A DNA stretch of 64,000 nt from JAGTRP01 sp035255045 (GTDB lineage: Bacteria > Pseudomonadota > Gammaproteobacteria > Burkholderiales > Rhodocyclaceae): contig DATFAA010000007.1 of the NCBI GenBank assembly GCA_035255045.1, positions 1 through 64,000 of the forward strand, written 5' to 3'. The notes beneath the pieces are model-generated. The model worked only from the letters and a program-made list of their open reading frames with translations, did not search any database and had not been told where the DNA came from. A program made the position numbers and the translations under genes. This document shows positions 1 to 7,500 of the stretch, in pieces (positions within the stretch are counted from its first letter, which is position 1; every line of letters starts with the position of its first letter).

Positions 1-42
1 CGAGTTTAGCGAGCCGCCCGGCCGCCCGAGTAGCGCAGGGAA

Positions 43-118
43 CCCGGGCAACGCCCGGGCGCGCAACCAGGGGTCGCCTTTTCTTTGGTGACTTTCTTTT
101 GGCGAAGCAAAAGAAAGT
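43..118. repeat. Extragenic inverted-repeat element
   Basis: Two adjacent dyads precede the first gene. CCCGGGC and GCCCGGG (43-49, 53-59) are separated by 3 nt. ACTTTCTTTTG and CAAAAGAAAGT (91-101, 108-118) form a perfect 11-bp stem around a GCGAAG loop. The pyrimidine-rich text around it (CTTTTCTTTGGTGACTTTC) resembles an extragenic repeat that I recall from many beta- and gammaproteobacteria. It may act as a terminator for a gene left of the window. Family membership is from memory only. Confidence 0.55.
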
Positions 119-167
119 TACACGCCGGTCAACGGCGGAAACCAGCGCCTGAGGAGACCCAAAAACC

Positions 168-1193
168 ATGAAGCTCCAAACCGACCCCCACCTCTCCCTC
201 CTCCCTCTCCCCCGTTTCCTCCAGATCGAGCCGGTGGGCCAGTGCAACCTCCGCTGCCGCATGTGCCCCATCGCCTTCCGCCAGGACGGTCCGCCCTGGG
301 GCCCGCCGGCCTTCATGGACCCCGCCCTGTTCAGGCGCCTCCTCGACCAGTTCGACGACCTGGAAGAGCTTCACCTCCAGGGCCTGGGCGAGCCCTTCAT
401 GCACCCGGCCTTCTTCGACCTGGTGCGCTACGCCGTGAAGAAGGGCATCAAGGTGTCCACCAACACCAACCTCACCCTCCTCACCACCCGCCGAGCCAGG
501 GAATGCGTGGAGAGCGGCCTCGACACCCTGCACGCCTCCATCGACGGGGCCACCGCCGAGACCTACGAGTACATCCGCCGGGACGGCAATTTCCGCAAGG
601 TGATCGCCAACCTGGACCGCCTCGTGGCCGCCCGGGCCGCCGCCGGCAGCGCCACGCCCCATGTCCGCATGGTCGCCGTGGCCATGCGCCGCAACCTGGA
701 GGAGCTGCCCGCCATCGTGAAGCTGGCCCGGGAACACGGCGTCGATACGGTCTTCGTCCAGCACCTCTGCCACGACTACCGGGAGGGCACCCTGCCCGCC
801 CACTACCACGCCATGCGGGACTTCATCGCCGCCGAGAGCCTGGAGAACGAGGCCCCCGAGCGCCTGGCCGGGGTCTTCGGGGCAGCCCAGGGCCTGGCCG
901 CCGAGCTGGGGGTGGACCTGCGCCTGCCGCCCCTCATCCGCCAGGGCCCCAGGAAGCCCAATCCCCTGGGCTGCGACTGGCCCCACCGGGGCGCCTACCT
1001 GAGCTACAAGGGCGAGGCCATGCCCTGCTGCATGGTCAGCACCCCGGACCGCATGAAGCTCGGCGACATGGCGAAGGAGAGCGTCGTCACCGTCTGGAAC
1101 GGCCGCCAGTACAGGGAATTCCGGGCGGCCCTGGCTTCCGGCCAGCCGCCGGAGATCTGCCGCGGCTGCGGCATCTACAACGGGACCTTCTGA
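168..1193 (+). CDS. Radical SAM/SPASM domain protein
   Basis: This 341-residue protein has the radical SAM 4Fe-4S motif CNLRCRMC (Cys26, Cys30, Cys33) directly after an early beta strand. A C-terminal SPASM-like cysteine cluster (PCCM near residue 285, then CRGCG near the end) would bind auxiliary iron-sulfur clusters. The start is supported by GAGGAG at 151-156. The stop overlaps the next start (TGATG), and two glycosyltransferases and a nucleotide-sugar enzyme follow, so it probably acts in synthesis or modification of a surface glycan or a glycosylated peptide. SPASM proteins modify peptides or small molecules by radical chemistry; the substrate here cannot be read from sequence. Confidence 0.85.
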   Translation: MKLQTDPHLSLLPLPRFLQIEPVGQCNLRCRMCPIAFRQDGPPWGPPAFMDPALFRRLLDQFDDLEELHLQGLGEPFMHPAFFDLVRYAVKKGIKVSTNTNLTLLTTRRARECVESGLDTLHASIDGATAETYEYIRRDGNFRKVIANLDRLVAARAAAGSATPHVRMVAVAMRRNLEELPAIVKLAREHGVDTVFVQHLCHDYREGTLPAHYHAMRDFIAAESLENEAPERLAGVFGAAQGLAAELGVDLRLPPLIRQGPRKPNPLGCDWPHRGAYLSYKGEAMPCCMVSTPDRMKLGDMAKESVVTVWNGRQYREFRAALASGQPPEICRGCGIYNGTF

Positions 1194-2320
1194 TGCGAGC
1201 CGACCATACCGACCACACCCCCGCCCGCTCCCCGGCCCCGGCCTCCTCGGGCTGGGAAAGGGGCGAGGCCTATCCCCGCGTCGCCGTCTTCCGCGCCCTC
1301 CAGCTCGGCGACCTGCTGTGCGCCGTGCCGGCCCTGCGGGCCCTGCGCCACGCCCTGCCCACCGGCCATATCACCCTCATCGGCCTGCCCTGGGCCCGGG
1401 ATTTCGCCCGCCGCATCGGCTACGTGGACGACTTCATCGAATTCCCCGGCTTTCCCGGCATGCCGGAGCGGGAGCCCGACCTCCTGGGCCTGCCGGACTT
1501 CTTCGCCGCCACCCGGGAACGGCACTTCGACCTGGCCATCCAGATGCACGGCAGCGGCGGCCTCACCAATCCCCTGGTGGCCCGCCTGGAGGCCGAGCAC
1601 ATGGCCGGCTTCTTCATCCCCGGCGCCTGGTGCCCGGACCCGGACCTCTTCATCCCCTGGCCCGAGGACCTGCCGGAGGCCCGGCGGCTCCTCGCCCTGG
1701 CGGAATTCCTCGGGGCCCCGGCCCGGGGCGAGCACAGCGAGCTGCCCCTCTATCCTGAGGAGCAGGACGACTTCGCCGAGTTGCGCCACCAGCTGCCCGT
1801 CGGTGCCAAGGGCTATGTCTGCATCCACCCCGGCGCCCGGCTGGCCTCCCGGCGCTGGTCACCGGAGCGCTTCGCCCGGGTGGCCGACGGCCTGGCGGCG
1901 GACGGCTTTTCCATCGTCCTCACCGGCACCCGGGACGAGGCCCCCATCCTGTCGGCGGTGCGGGAGGCCATGGCGGCCCCGGCCATCGACCTGGCCGGCC
2001 ACACCAGCCTCGGCACCCTGGCCGCCCTGGTGGCGGAAGCCAGGCTGGTGGTATGCAACGACACCGGCATGTCCCACGTCGCCGCCGCCGTCGGCACCCC
2101 CAGCGTGGTGGTGGCCTGCGGCTCCGACCCCGAACGCTGGCGCCCCCTGGACCAGGCCCGCCACCGGGTGCTCTGGCACCCGATGGCCTGCCGCCCCTGC
2201 GGCTTCGAGCACTGCCCCACCGGCCACGAGTGCGCCGCCGGGGTCGAGGCCGAGGCCGTCGTCCTGGCAGCCCGCCAGCTCCTTTCCGCCAGCCCGGAGA
2301 AACGCCATGTCGCCCCCTAA
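1193..2320 (+). CDS. Glycosyltransferase family 9 (heptosyltransferase-like)
   Basis: This is a 375-residue protein. After about 27 variable residues comes the GT9 N-terminal fold (FRALQLGDLL, then ALRALRHALP). The C-terminal donor-binding motif CNDTGMSHVAAAVGTP is typical of ADP-heptose:LPS heptosyltransferases and related GT9 enzymes. A short cysteine-rich tail (CRPCGFEHCP, then HECA) is seen in several GT9 proteins. The start codon overlaps the upstream radical SAM stop by one base, and its end overlaps the next gene by 14 nt, so the four genes form a coupled operon. The acceptor and sugar donor are not determinable; LPS or another surface glycan is inferred. Confidence 0.88.
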   Translation: MRADHTDHTPARSPAPASSGWERGEAYPRVAVFRALQLGDLLCAVPALRALRHALPTGHITLIGLPWARDFARRIGYVDDFIEFPGFPGMPEREPDLLGLPDFFAATRERHFDLAIQMHGSGGLTNPLVARLEAEHMAGFFIPGAWCPDPDLFIPWPEDLPEARRLLALAEFLGAPARGEHSELPLYPEEQDDFAELRHQLPVGAKGYVCIHPGARLASRRWSPERFARVADGLAADGFSIVLTGTRDEAPILSAVREAMAAPAIDLAGHTSLGTLAALVAEARLVVCNDTGMSHVAAAVGTPSVVVACGSDPERWRPLDQARHRVLWHPMACRPCGFEHCPTGHECAAGVEAEAVVLAARQLLSASPEKRHVAP

Positions 2321-3257
2321 GCTGCGCATCCTCACCTGGCATGTGCACGGCAATTACCTCTATTACCTGACCCAGGTGCCCCACACCTTCTACGTCCTCT
2401 CGGACGCCGCCCGCTCCCCCGGCTACGCCGGCCGCTCCGGCCGCCTGCCCTGGGGGGACAACGTGGTGGACCTGCCGGTGGAGCGGGTGCGGGACACCGA
2501 GCTCGACTGCATCCTCTACCAGTCCCGCAGCGCCTGGGAGACCGACCAGCACCGCATCCTGTCCAAGGCCCAGCTCGGGCTGCCCCGGGTGTACCTGGAG
2601 CACGACCCGCCCCAGGAGCACCCCACCAACACCCGCCACTGGGTGGACGATCCCGACGTGATGCTGGTGCACTGCACCCCCTTCAACCAGCTCATGTGGG
2701 ACAGCGGCCGCTGCCCGACCCGGGTGGTGGAGCACGGGGTCATGGTGCCGGAGGGCATCGCCTACGACGGCTCCCTGCCCCGGGGCATCGCCATCGTCAA
2801 TCACCTGGCCCGCCGGGGCCGGCGCCTGGGGGCGGACGTCTTCGAGGCGGCCCGGCAGCAGGTGCCCCTCGACCTCATCGGCATGGAGGCCGAGAGGAGC
2901 GGCGGCCTGGGCGAGATCCCCAACCTGGAGCTGCCCGGCTTCATCGCCCGCTACCGCTTCTACTTCCATCCCATCCGCTGGACCAGCCTCGGCCTCTCGG
3001 TGCTGGAGGCCATGATGGTGGGACTGCCGGTGGTCGGGCTGGCCACCACCGAGCTGGCCACGGTGATCAGGAACGGCGAGTCGGGCTTCATCGACACCGA
3101 CGTGGACCGCCTGGCCGCCCACATGGGGCGGCTGATCGCCAATCCGGACGAAGCCTTCGAGCTGGGCCTCGGGGCCCGGCGGGTGGCGAAGCAGCGCTTC
3201 AACATCGGCCGCTTCGTGGACGACTGGCTGAAAGTATTCGACGAGGTGGCGAGATGA
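2307..3257 (+). CDS. Glycosyltransferase, GT4/group 1-like
   Basis: The 316-residue protein has a divergent N-terminal domain (WHVHGNYLYYLTQVPH) and a C-terminal GT4-like Rossmann domain with the donor-site signature SLGLSVLEAMMVGLPVVG. In that signature the conserved glutamate of the EX7E-type motif lies in LEAMM. The following segment ELATVIRNGESGF is the usual G-x-x-G-F continuation. The first ATG lies inside the end of the GT9 gene (14-nt overlap), which points to translational coupling. It probably adds a hexose or pentose to the same glycan as its neighbours. The UDP-xylose-type enzyme next door makes a pentose donor an attractive guess, without direct proof. Confidence 0.8.
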   Translation: MSPPKLRILTWHVHGNYLYYLTQVPHTFYVLSDAARSPGYAGRSGRLPWGDNVVDLPVERVRDTELDCILYQSRSAWETDQHRILSKAQLGLPRVYLEHDPPQEHPTNTRHWVDDPDVMLVHCTPFNQLMWDSGRCPTRVVEHGVMVPEGIAYDGSLPRGIAIVNHLARRGRRLGADVFEAARQQVPLDLIGMEAERSGGLGEIPNLELPGFIARYRFYFHPIRWTSLGLSVLEAMMVGLPVVGLATTELATVIRNGESGFIDTDVDRLAAHMGRLIANPDEAFELGLGARRVAKQRFNIGRFVDDWLKVFDEVAR

Positions 3258-4219
3258 CCATCCGTGTCGCCACCCCCATCCCCCGGCGGGTCATGGTCAC
3301 CGGCGGGGCCGGCTTCCTCGGCTCCCACCTCTGCGACCGCCTGGTGGCCGCCGGCCAGGAGGTGCTGTGCGTGGACAATTTCTACACCGGCACCCGCACC
3401 AACATCGCCCACCTCCTGCCCCACCCCAATTTCGAGGTGCTGCGCCACGACATCACCTTCCCCCTCTACGTCGAGGTGGACGAAATCTACAACCTGGCCT
3501 GCCCGGCCTCCCCCATCCATTACCAGAACGACCCGGTGCAGACGGTGAAGACCAGCGTGCACGGGGCGATCAACATGCTGGGGCTGGCGAAAAGGGTGAA
3601 GGCCAGGATCCTCCAGGCCTCCACCAGCGAGGTGTACGGCGACCCGGCGGAGCATCCCCAGAAGGAGGACTACTGGGGCCACGTCAATCCCACCGGCCCC
3701 CGGGCCTGCTACGACGAAGGCAAGCGCTGCGCCGAGACCCTCTTCTTCGATTACCGGCGCCAGCACGGCGTGCGGGTCAAGGTGGCCCGCATCTTCAACA
3801 CCTACGGCCCCCGCATGCGGCCGGACGACGGCCGGGTGGTGTCCAATTTCATCGTCCAGGCCATCAACCACCAGCCGGTCACCATCTACGGCGACGGCAG
3901 CCAGACCCGTTCCTTCTGCTACGTGGACGACCTGGTGGAGGCCCTGATCCGCCTCATGCGCACCCCGGACGACTTCTGCGGCCCGGTGAACCTGGGCAAT
4001 CCCCGGGAATTCACCGTGCGGGAGCTGGCCGACAAGGTCATCGCCCTCACCGGCTCCCGCTCCCAGGTGGTGCAGCAGCCCCTGCCTGAGAACGACCCGG
4101 TACGGCGCCGGCCCGACATCGGCCTGGCCGCTTCGGCCCTCGGCTGGGAGCCCCGGGTCGGGCTGGAGGACGGCCTGCGCCGCACCATCGCCTACTTCGG
4201 CGGCACCACCACCATCTGA
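3254..4219 (+). CDS. UDP-glucuronate decarboxylase (UDP-xylose synthase family)
   Basis: This is an extended short-chain dehydrogenase of 321 residues. It has the NAD-binding TGGAGFLGS motif at 16-24, a catalytic Thr/Ser region QASTSEVYGD at 121-130, and the YDEGK motif (Tyr153, Lys157). The text YNLACPASPIHYQNDPV and RIFNTYGPRMRPDDGRV is characteristic of UXS enzymes, which oxidise and decarboxylate UDP-glucuronate to UDP-xylose through a 4-keto intermediate. The start overlaps the preceding stop (ATGA), so it is the last gene of the glycan operon. dTDP-glucose dehydratases are the nearest alternative, but the ACPASPIHYQ text favours UXS. Confidence 0.88.
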   Translation: MTIRVATPIPRRVMVTGGAGFLGSHLCDRLVAAGQEVLCVDNFYTGTRTNIAHLLPHPNFEVLRHDITFPLYVEVDEIYNLACPASPIHYQNDPVQTVKTSVHGAINMLGLAKRVKARILQASTSEVYGDPAEHPQKEDYWGHVNPTGPRACYDEGKRCAETLFFDYRRQHGVRVKVARIFNTYGPRMRPDDGRVVSNFIVQAINHQPVTIYGDGSQTRSFCYVDDLVEALIRLMRTPDDFCGPVNLGNPREFTVRELADKVIALTGSRSQVVQQPLPENDPVRRRPDIGLAASALGWEPRVGLEDGLRRTIAYFGGTTTI

Positions 4220-4220
4220 C

Positions 4221-4242
4221 GGGCGGGGCCCTGGCCCCGCCC
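4221..4242. terminator. GC hairpin between convergent genes
   Basis: GGGCGGGGCC and GGCCCCGCCC form a perfect 10-bp dyad with only 2 nt between the arms, one base after the UXS stop and just before the convergent BON gene stop. There is no T tail on either strand, so intrinsic termination is plausible but not certain. The position between convergent genes favours a bidirectional transcription barrier. Confidence 0.5.
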
Positions 4243-4255
4243 GCGGCCCGTCCGC

Positions 4256-5050
4256 CTAGTGGAAGGCGGCCCTGGGATTGAGCAGCGCCGGCGTGGCTTC
4301 GTCGGCCCGGATGGGCATCTGGCGTTCGGCGCCGTGCTCGGCCTCATGCCCGGCCTCGGCCGGCTGCGCCCGCTGGTTGCTGATCCGGCCGCGCCGGCGG
4401 CGGGCGATGCGCTGGGCCCCGTCCCCCATGCCCACGGCCAGCAGGGCCGTCGCCACCGTGAGCAGGCCGGTGGCCGGGCCTTCCGCCCGCAGGGCCCGCA
4501 TGATGGCCGCCACGCCGCCGGCGATGGCCAGCAGGGTCATGCCGTTGCGGGCGAAATAGCGGTTCCGGGCCCGCCGGGTACGGCGCGGCCGGCCCTGGAG
4601 GGAGGGCACGTTGCCCGGCTCGGCGTGGAGGGCGAGCTGGCTGTCGATGGACTTCACCCCCCGGATGGACCAGATTTCCGCCATCAGGGTGTTGAAGTCA
4701 TCCTCCAGGATGTCGCCCTTGAGGAGCACCCGGCCCTGCTGGACGTCGATGTCCACGGCGTGGGGATAGCACACCGCCCGCCCCAGCCGGGAACGGACGT
4801 GGCCGTAGAGCTGCTGGTCGGAGGGCGCATTGCCGCCCAGGAAGCGGCCGCGGACCCGGGCCAGCATCCCCCGCACCCGGTCGGAAGCGTGCTTGCGCCG
4901 GCTGTCCAGGTAGTCCCGGGCGTCGTGGGAGAAGTGGTCCACCTTGTCGCCCACCAGGGCGCGGCGCCGGCGGCCCTGCTGGGGATCGAGGTAGTACATG
5001 GCCCCGGCGCCCAGGGCCAGGGCGCCGATCAGGTTGAAGAGGTGCTTCAT
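4256..5050 (-). CDS. BON-domain membrane protein
   Basis: The 264-residue protein has an N-terminal hydrophobic segment (LIGALALGAGAMYYL), then a basic stretch. A BON domain follows (about 95-160; VDIDVQQGRVLLKGDIL and IRGVKSIDSQL), and two weaker hydrophobic segments lie near the C-terminus (MTLLAIAGGVAAIM, GLLTVATALLAVG). BON domains bind phospholipids and often occur in envelope-stress proteins. The ATG at 5048-5050 is chosen because AGGAG lies just upstream and the family-like N-terminus begins there; the longer open frame is out-of-gene GC-rich sequence. It diverges from the phosphoribosyltransferase gene and has its own sigma-54-like promoter. Confidence 0.78.
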   Translation of the reverse strand: MKHLFNLIGALALGAGAMYYLDPQQGRRRRALVGDKVDHFSHDARDYLDSRRKHASDRVRGMLARVRGRFLGGNAPSDQQLYGHVRSRLGRAVCYPHAVDIDVQQGRVLLKGDILEDDFNTLMAEIWSIRGVKSIDSQLALHAEPGNVPSLQGRPRRTRRARNRYFARNGMTLLAIAGGVAAIMRALRAEGPATGLLTVATALLAVGMGDGAQRIARRRRGRISNQRAQPAEAGHEAEHGAERQMPIRADEATPALLNPRAAFH

Positions 5051-5084
5051 GGTCAAACTCCTAGGGTTCTGGCCCTGGCTTCGG

Positions 5085-5100
5085 GGCAAACGCCATTCCC
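5085..5100 (-). promoter_or_regulatory. Putative sigma-54 promoter of the BON gene
   Basis: On the minus strand the text is GGGAATGGCGTTTGCC, with GG-N10-GC spacing and TTGC at -12. Compared with TGGCACG-N4-TTGCW it departs at the first T and in CACG (AATG here). A start site near 5073 would leave about 22 nt of leader containing AGGAG. It is back to back with a near-identical element on the plus strand. Confidence 0.55.
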
Positions 5101-5110
5101 GCCGGCCTGT

Positions 5111-5126
5111 GGGAACGGCGCTTGCA
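5111..5126 (+). promoter_or_regulatory. Putative sigma-54 promoter of the phosphoribosyltransferase gene
   Basis: GGGAACGGCGCTTGCA keeps GG-N10-GC spacing and the TTGCA -12 block. The -12 GC is at 5124-5125, so transcription would start near 5137, at or one base before the ATG. The message would then be nearly leaderless, which agrees with the absence of a ribosome-binding site. The same sequence with one substitution occurs upstream of the SDR gene. Confidence 0.55.
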
Positions 5127-5137
5127 CGCCCCCCGGC

Positions 5138-5821
5138 ATGGAACTGAACGGCAACGCCACCGACTACCACGACGACTTCGCCAGCCGGGAAGACGCCGGC
5201 CGGCGCCTGGCCAAGGCCCTCGCCCGCTACAAGGAGCGGCGGCCGGTGGTGCTGGCCCTGCCCCGGGGCGGCGTGCCGGTGGGTTTCCAGCTCGCCCAGG
5301 CTCTCGACGCCCCCCTCGACGTGCTCTTCGTGCGCAAGCTGGGCGCCCCCGGCTTCCCCGAACTGGGCCTGGGCGCCGTGGTCGATGGCCCCGATCCCCA
5401 GGTGATCCTCAACGACCACATCATCCGCAGCCTGCAAGTCTCCCCCGACTACATCGAGGCGGAAAAGCGCCGCCAGCTGGCCCTCATCGAGGAACGCAAG
5501 GCCCTCTACCGGGGCAGCCGTCCGGCCCTGCCCATCGCCGGGCGCACGGTCATCGTCACCGACGACGGCATCGCCACCGGCGGCACCCTGCGGGCCGGGC
5601 TGCGGGCCCTGGCCCGGGCCGGGGTCGAGAGCACGGTGCTGGCGATACCGGTGGCGCCGCCGGAAGCCTGGCGCAACCTGTCGGCCGAGGCCGACGACGG
5701 GGCCTGCCTGCTGCTGCCTCCGGATTTCCATTCGGTGGGCTTCTATTACCGGGATTTCACCCAGGTCACGGACGAAGAGGTGGTGGACCTGCTGCAGCGG
5801 GGCGCTACCCTGGGTGTATAG
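5138..5821 (+). CDS. Phosphoribosyltransferase family protein
   Basis: The 227-residue protein has the type I phosphoribosyltransferase PRPP loop TVIVTDDGIATGGT at 137-150 and the early loop LPRGGVPVGF at 41-50. The arrangement is that of the COG1926-type putative phosphoribosyltransferases, which often sit beside or are fused to a dienelactone-hydrolase-like protein, as here with the next gene. Its base or substrate is unknown. The N-terminal FASREDAGRRLA segment aligns with the family, so the ATG at 5138 is kept although no Shine-Dalgarno sequence is visible; the overlapping sigma-54 element suggests a leaderless message. Confidence 0.82.
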   Translation: MELNGNATDYHDDFASREDAGRRLAKALARYKERRPVVLALPRGGVPVGFQLAQALDAPLDVLFVRKLGAPGFPELGLGAVVDGPDPQVILNDHIIRSLQVSPDYIEAEKRRQLALIEERKALYRGSRPALPIAGRTVIVTDDGIATGGTLRAGLRALARAGVESTVLAIPVAPPEAWRNLSAEADDGACLLLPPDFHSVGFYYRDFTQVTDEEVVDLLQRGATLGV

Positions 5822-5845
5822 CCCCTCAACCATGGAGTACTGGCG

Positions 5846-6511
5846 ATGAACCAACAGGATTCACGCCGCCTGGTCAGCATCGACGTCGGCAAAGACCATA
5901 TCGAAGGCATCCTCCATCTCCCCGCCGAACCCCGGGGCATGGTGCTCTTCGCCCACGGCAGCGGCTCCGGCCGCCACTCCCCCCGCAACAACTTCGTCGC
6001 CGGGGAACTGCGGAACGCCGGCTTCGGCACCCTCCTGGCCGACCTCCTCACCCCCGAGGAGGACCGGGACTACGCCCAGCGCTTCGACATCGACCTGCTG
6101 GCCACCCGCCTGGCCGACTGCATCGGCTTCGTGGACGGCGACTCGGCCACCGCCGGGCTGCCGGTGGGCCTCTTCGGCGCCAGCACCGGCGCCGCGGCGG
6201 CCCTGCGCCTGGCGGCCACCGAGCCCGAGCGGGTGGCGGCCGTGGTCTCCCGGGGCGGGCGTCCCGACCTGGCCGGGCCCGAGGCCCTGGCCGGGGTGCG
6301 GGCCCCCACCCTCCTCATCGTCGGCGGCCGGGACGACGGGGTGATCGAGCTGAACGAGGCGGCCCACGGCCTCCTCACCTGCACCAAGCACCTGTCCATC
6401 GTCCCCGGCGCCACCCATCTCTTCGAGGAGCCGGGCACCCTGGAGAAGGTCGCCGAGCTGGCCGCCGACTGGTTCCGCCGGCACCTGGGGACCGCCGCCG
6501 GGCCGGCCTGA
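5846..6511 (+). CDS. Alpha/beta hydrolase (dienelactone-hydrolase-like)
   Basis: The 221-residue protein has a complete alpha/beta-hydrolase triad: nucleophile Ser113 in GASTGA, acid Asp163 or Asp164 in GGRDDG, and His191 in GATHLF. An oxyanion-type motif AHGSGSGRHSPRN lies at 36-48. It follows the phosphoribosyltransferase gene by 24 nt in the same direction, and the pair is fused into one polypeptide in some bacteria, so a joint pathway is likely. The substrate is unknown. No signal peptide is visible, so it should be cytoplasmic. Confidence 0.82.
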   Translation: MNQQDSRRLVSIDVGKDHIEGILHLPAEPRGMVLFAHGSGSGRHSPRNNFVAGELRNAGFGTLLADLLTPEEDRDYAQRFDIDLLATRLADCIGFVDGDSATAGLPVGLFGASTGAAAALRLAATEPERVAAVVSRGGRPDLAGPEALAGVRAPTLLIVGGRDDGVIELNEAAHGLLTCTKHLSIVPGATHLFEEPGTLEKVAELAADWFRRHLGTAAGPA

Positions 6512-6560
6512 GAGGCTGCCCGACAGCGCCGCCGAGCCCCTTCCCACGCCAGTCACAGGC

Positions 6561-6587
6561 AAAAAAAGGCGGAGCTTGCGCTCCGCC
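6561..6587 (-). terminator. Rho-independent terminator
   Basis: On the minus strand GGCGGAGC, a 4-nt loop and GCTCCGCC are followed by seven T residues (plus-strand A run 6561-6567). It lies just after the stop of the minus-strand membrane-protein gene. Confidence 0.9.
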
Positions 6588-6616
6588 AGAAGGAGGAGAG
6601 GTGAGGTTCTTGCCGC

Positions 6617-7396
6617 TCAGTGGGCCAGGGTGGCCGTGTCGGTCGGGCCGGGGCCGACGGGCCGGGCGACCGCCCGCACTACCCGATGGGTCCCCTTGGC
6701 GCCCAGCCAGCCGCCGAAGATGGCCGCCAGCAGGGACAGCAGGATGGCGGCGGTGAGCCAGCCGCTGGCCATGGCGCCGGTGCGCAGGGTGTTCTGGGCG
6801 GTTTCCCGGCCGGCGGGTGAGGCGTTCTCTTCCCGGCCGGAGAGGATCAGGGCCTGGTCCACCAGCTTGCCGGCCTGCTCGTTCGAGATGCCGAGGCGGG
6901 ACTGCAGGGAGCTGACGGCTTCCGCCCGGTCGCCCTCGCTGATGCTGCGGGCGGCCTGGGCCGCGGCCGGGGCGTTCTGGGCGGCGGCGTTGCGGGCCGT
7001 GGGCGAACTGAAGAAGGTGCCCATGATGGCCCCGAGCGCCGTGGTGGCCAGGAAGGCGGTGAGGAGCATGGTCAGGCCCCAGGAGACGACGCCGTGCAGG
7101 ATGCCGTCGGAAGACCGCCGCATGCCCGCCGAGCGGGCCGCCACGTAGGCCCCCACGAAGGCGGCGATGACCATGGAGACGGTGTTCCAGACGCCGGCGG
7201 CGATGGGGATGGTGGCGCCGCCCACATCCTCGCCCACGTCCACCGCCGCCAGCCCGATGGAGGTACCGAGCAGCATGAGGAGGAGATGGGTGGCGATGCC
7301 CACCACCAGGCCGGCGAGGATGGCGGTCCAGCGGATGGCGCTGAGGGGCATGCGATGGACACCGGTGGTCGATGTGTCGCTGATTTCAAGTTGCAT
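6617..7396 (-). CDS. Multi-pass membrane protein of unknown function
   Basis: The 259-residue protein has about four hydrophobic segments: WTAILAGLVVGIATHLLLMLLG, a second around IAAFVGAYVAA, a third LTMLLTAFLATTALGAI, and a C-terminal LTAAILLSLLAAIFGGWLG. A soluble alanine-rich loop lies between the third and fourth. I do not recognise a named family. The start at 7396 is chosen because AAAGGA stands at proper distance before it; an ATG 15 nt upstream (7411) is possible but its upstream signal is weak. It has its own sigma-54-like promoter and a strong terminator, and sits with stress-type envelope genes. Confidence 0.75.
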   Translation of the reverse strand: MQLEISDTSTTGVHRMPLSAIRWTAILAGLVVGIATHLLLMLLGTSIGLAAVDVGEDVGGATIPIAAGVWNTVSMVIAAFVGAYVAARSAGMRRSSDGILHGVVSWGLTMLLTAFLATTALGAIMGTFFSSPTARNAAAQNAPAAAQAARSISEGDRAEAVSSLQSRLGISNEQAGKLVDQALILSGREENASPAGRETAQNTLRTGAMASGWLTAAILLSLLAAIFGGWLGAKGTHRVVRAVARPVGPGPTDTATLAH

Positions 7397-7476
7397 GGCC
7401 GATCCTTTCATTTCTCAAAGGCCCGCCGCCGGCTCCCGAAGGCGCTGGGGAAGGGCAGACTTGGCGAGACTTAACT

Positions 7477-7492
7477 AGCAACCCGCATTCCG
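7477..7492 (-). promoter_or_regulatory. Putative sigma-54 promoter of the membrane-protein gene
   Basis: The minus-strand text is CGGAATGCGGGTTGCT. GG-N10-GC and TTGCT are intact, and the -24 block reads GGAATG instead of GGCACG. It lies between the DUF4142 gene stop and the membrane-protein start, leaving a leader of about 70 nt. Confidence 0.55.
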
Positions 7493-7500
7493 CGGCCGGT

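Noticed and set aside
129..986. Long minus-strand frame across the radical SAM gene, and many similar frames elsewhere
   Set aside because: In GC-rich DNA the opposite strand of real genes is often open. These translations are Gly/Ala/Arg/Pro-rich with no motifs and overlap genes with clear families.
2168..2190. TGGCAC-type texts inside genes (for example in the GT9 gene) as sigma-54 promoters
   Set aside because: They lack a -12 GC at the right spacing or lie inside coding sequence far from a start.
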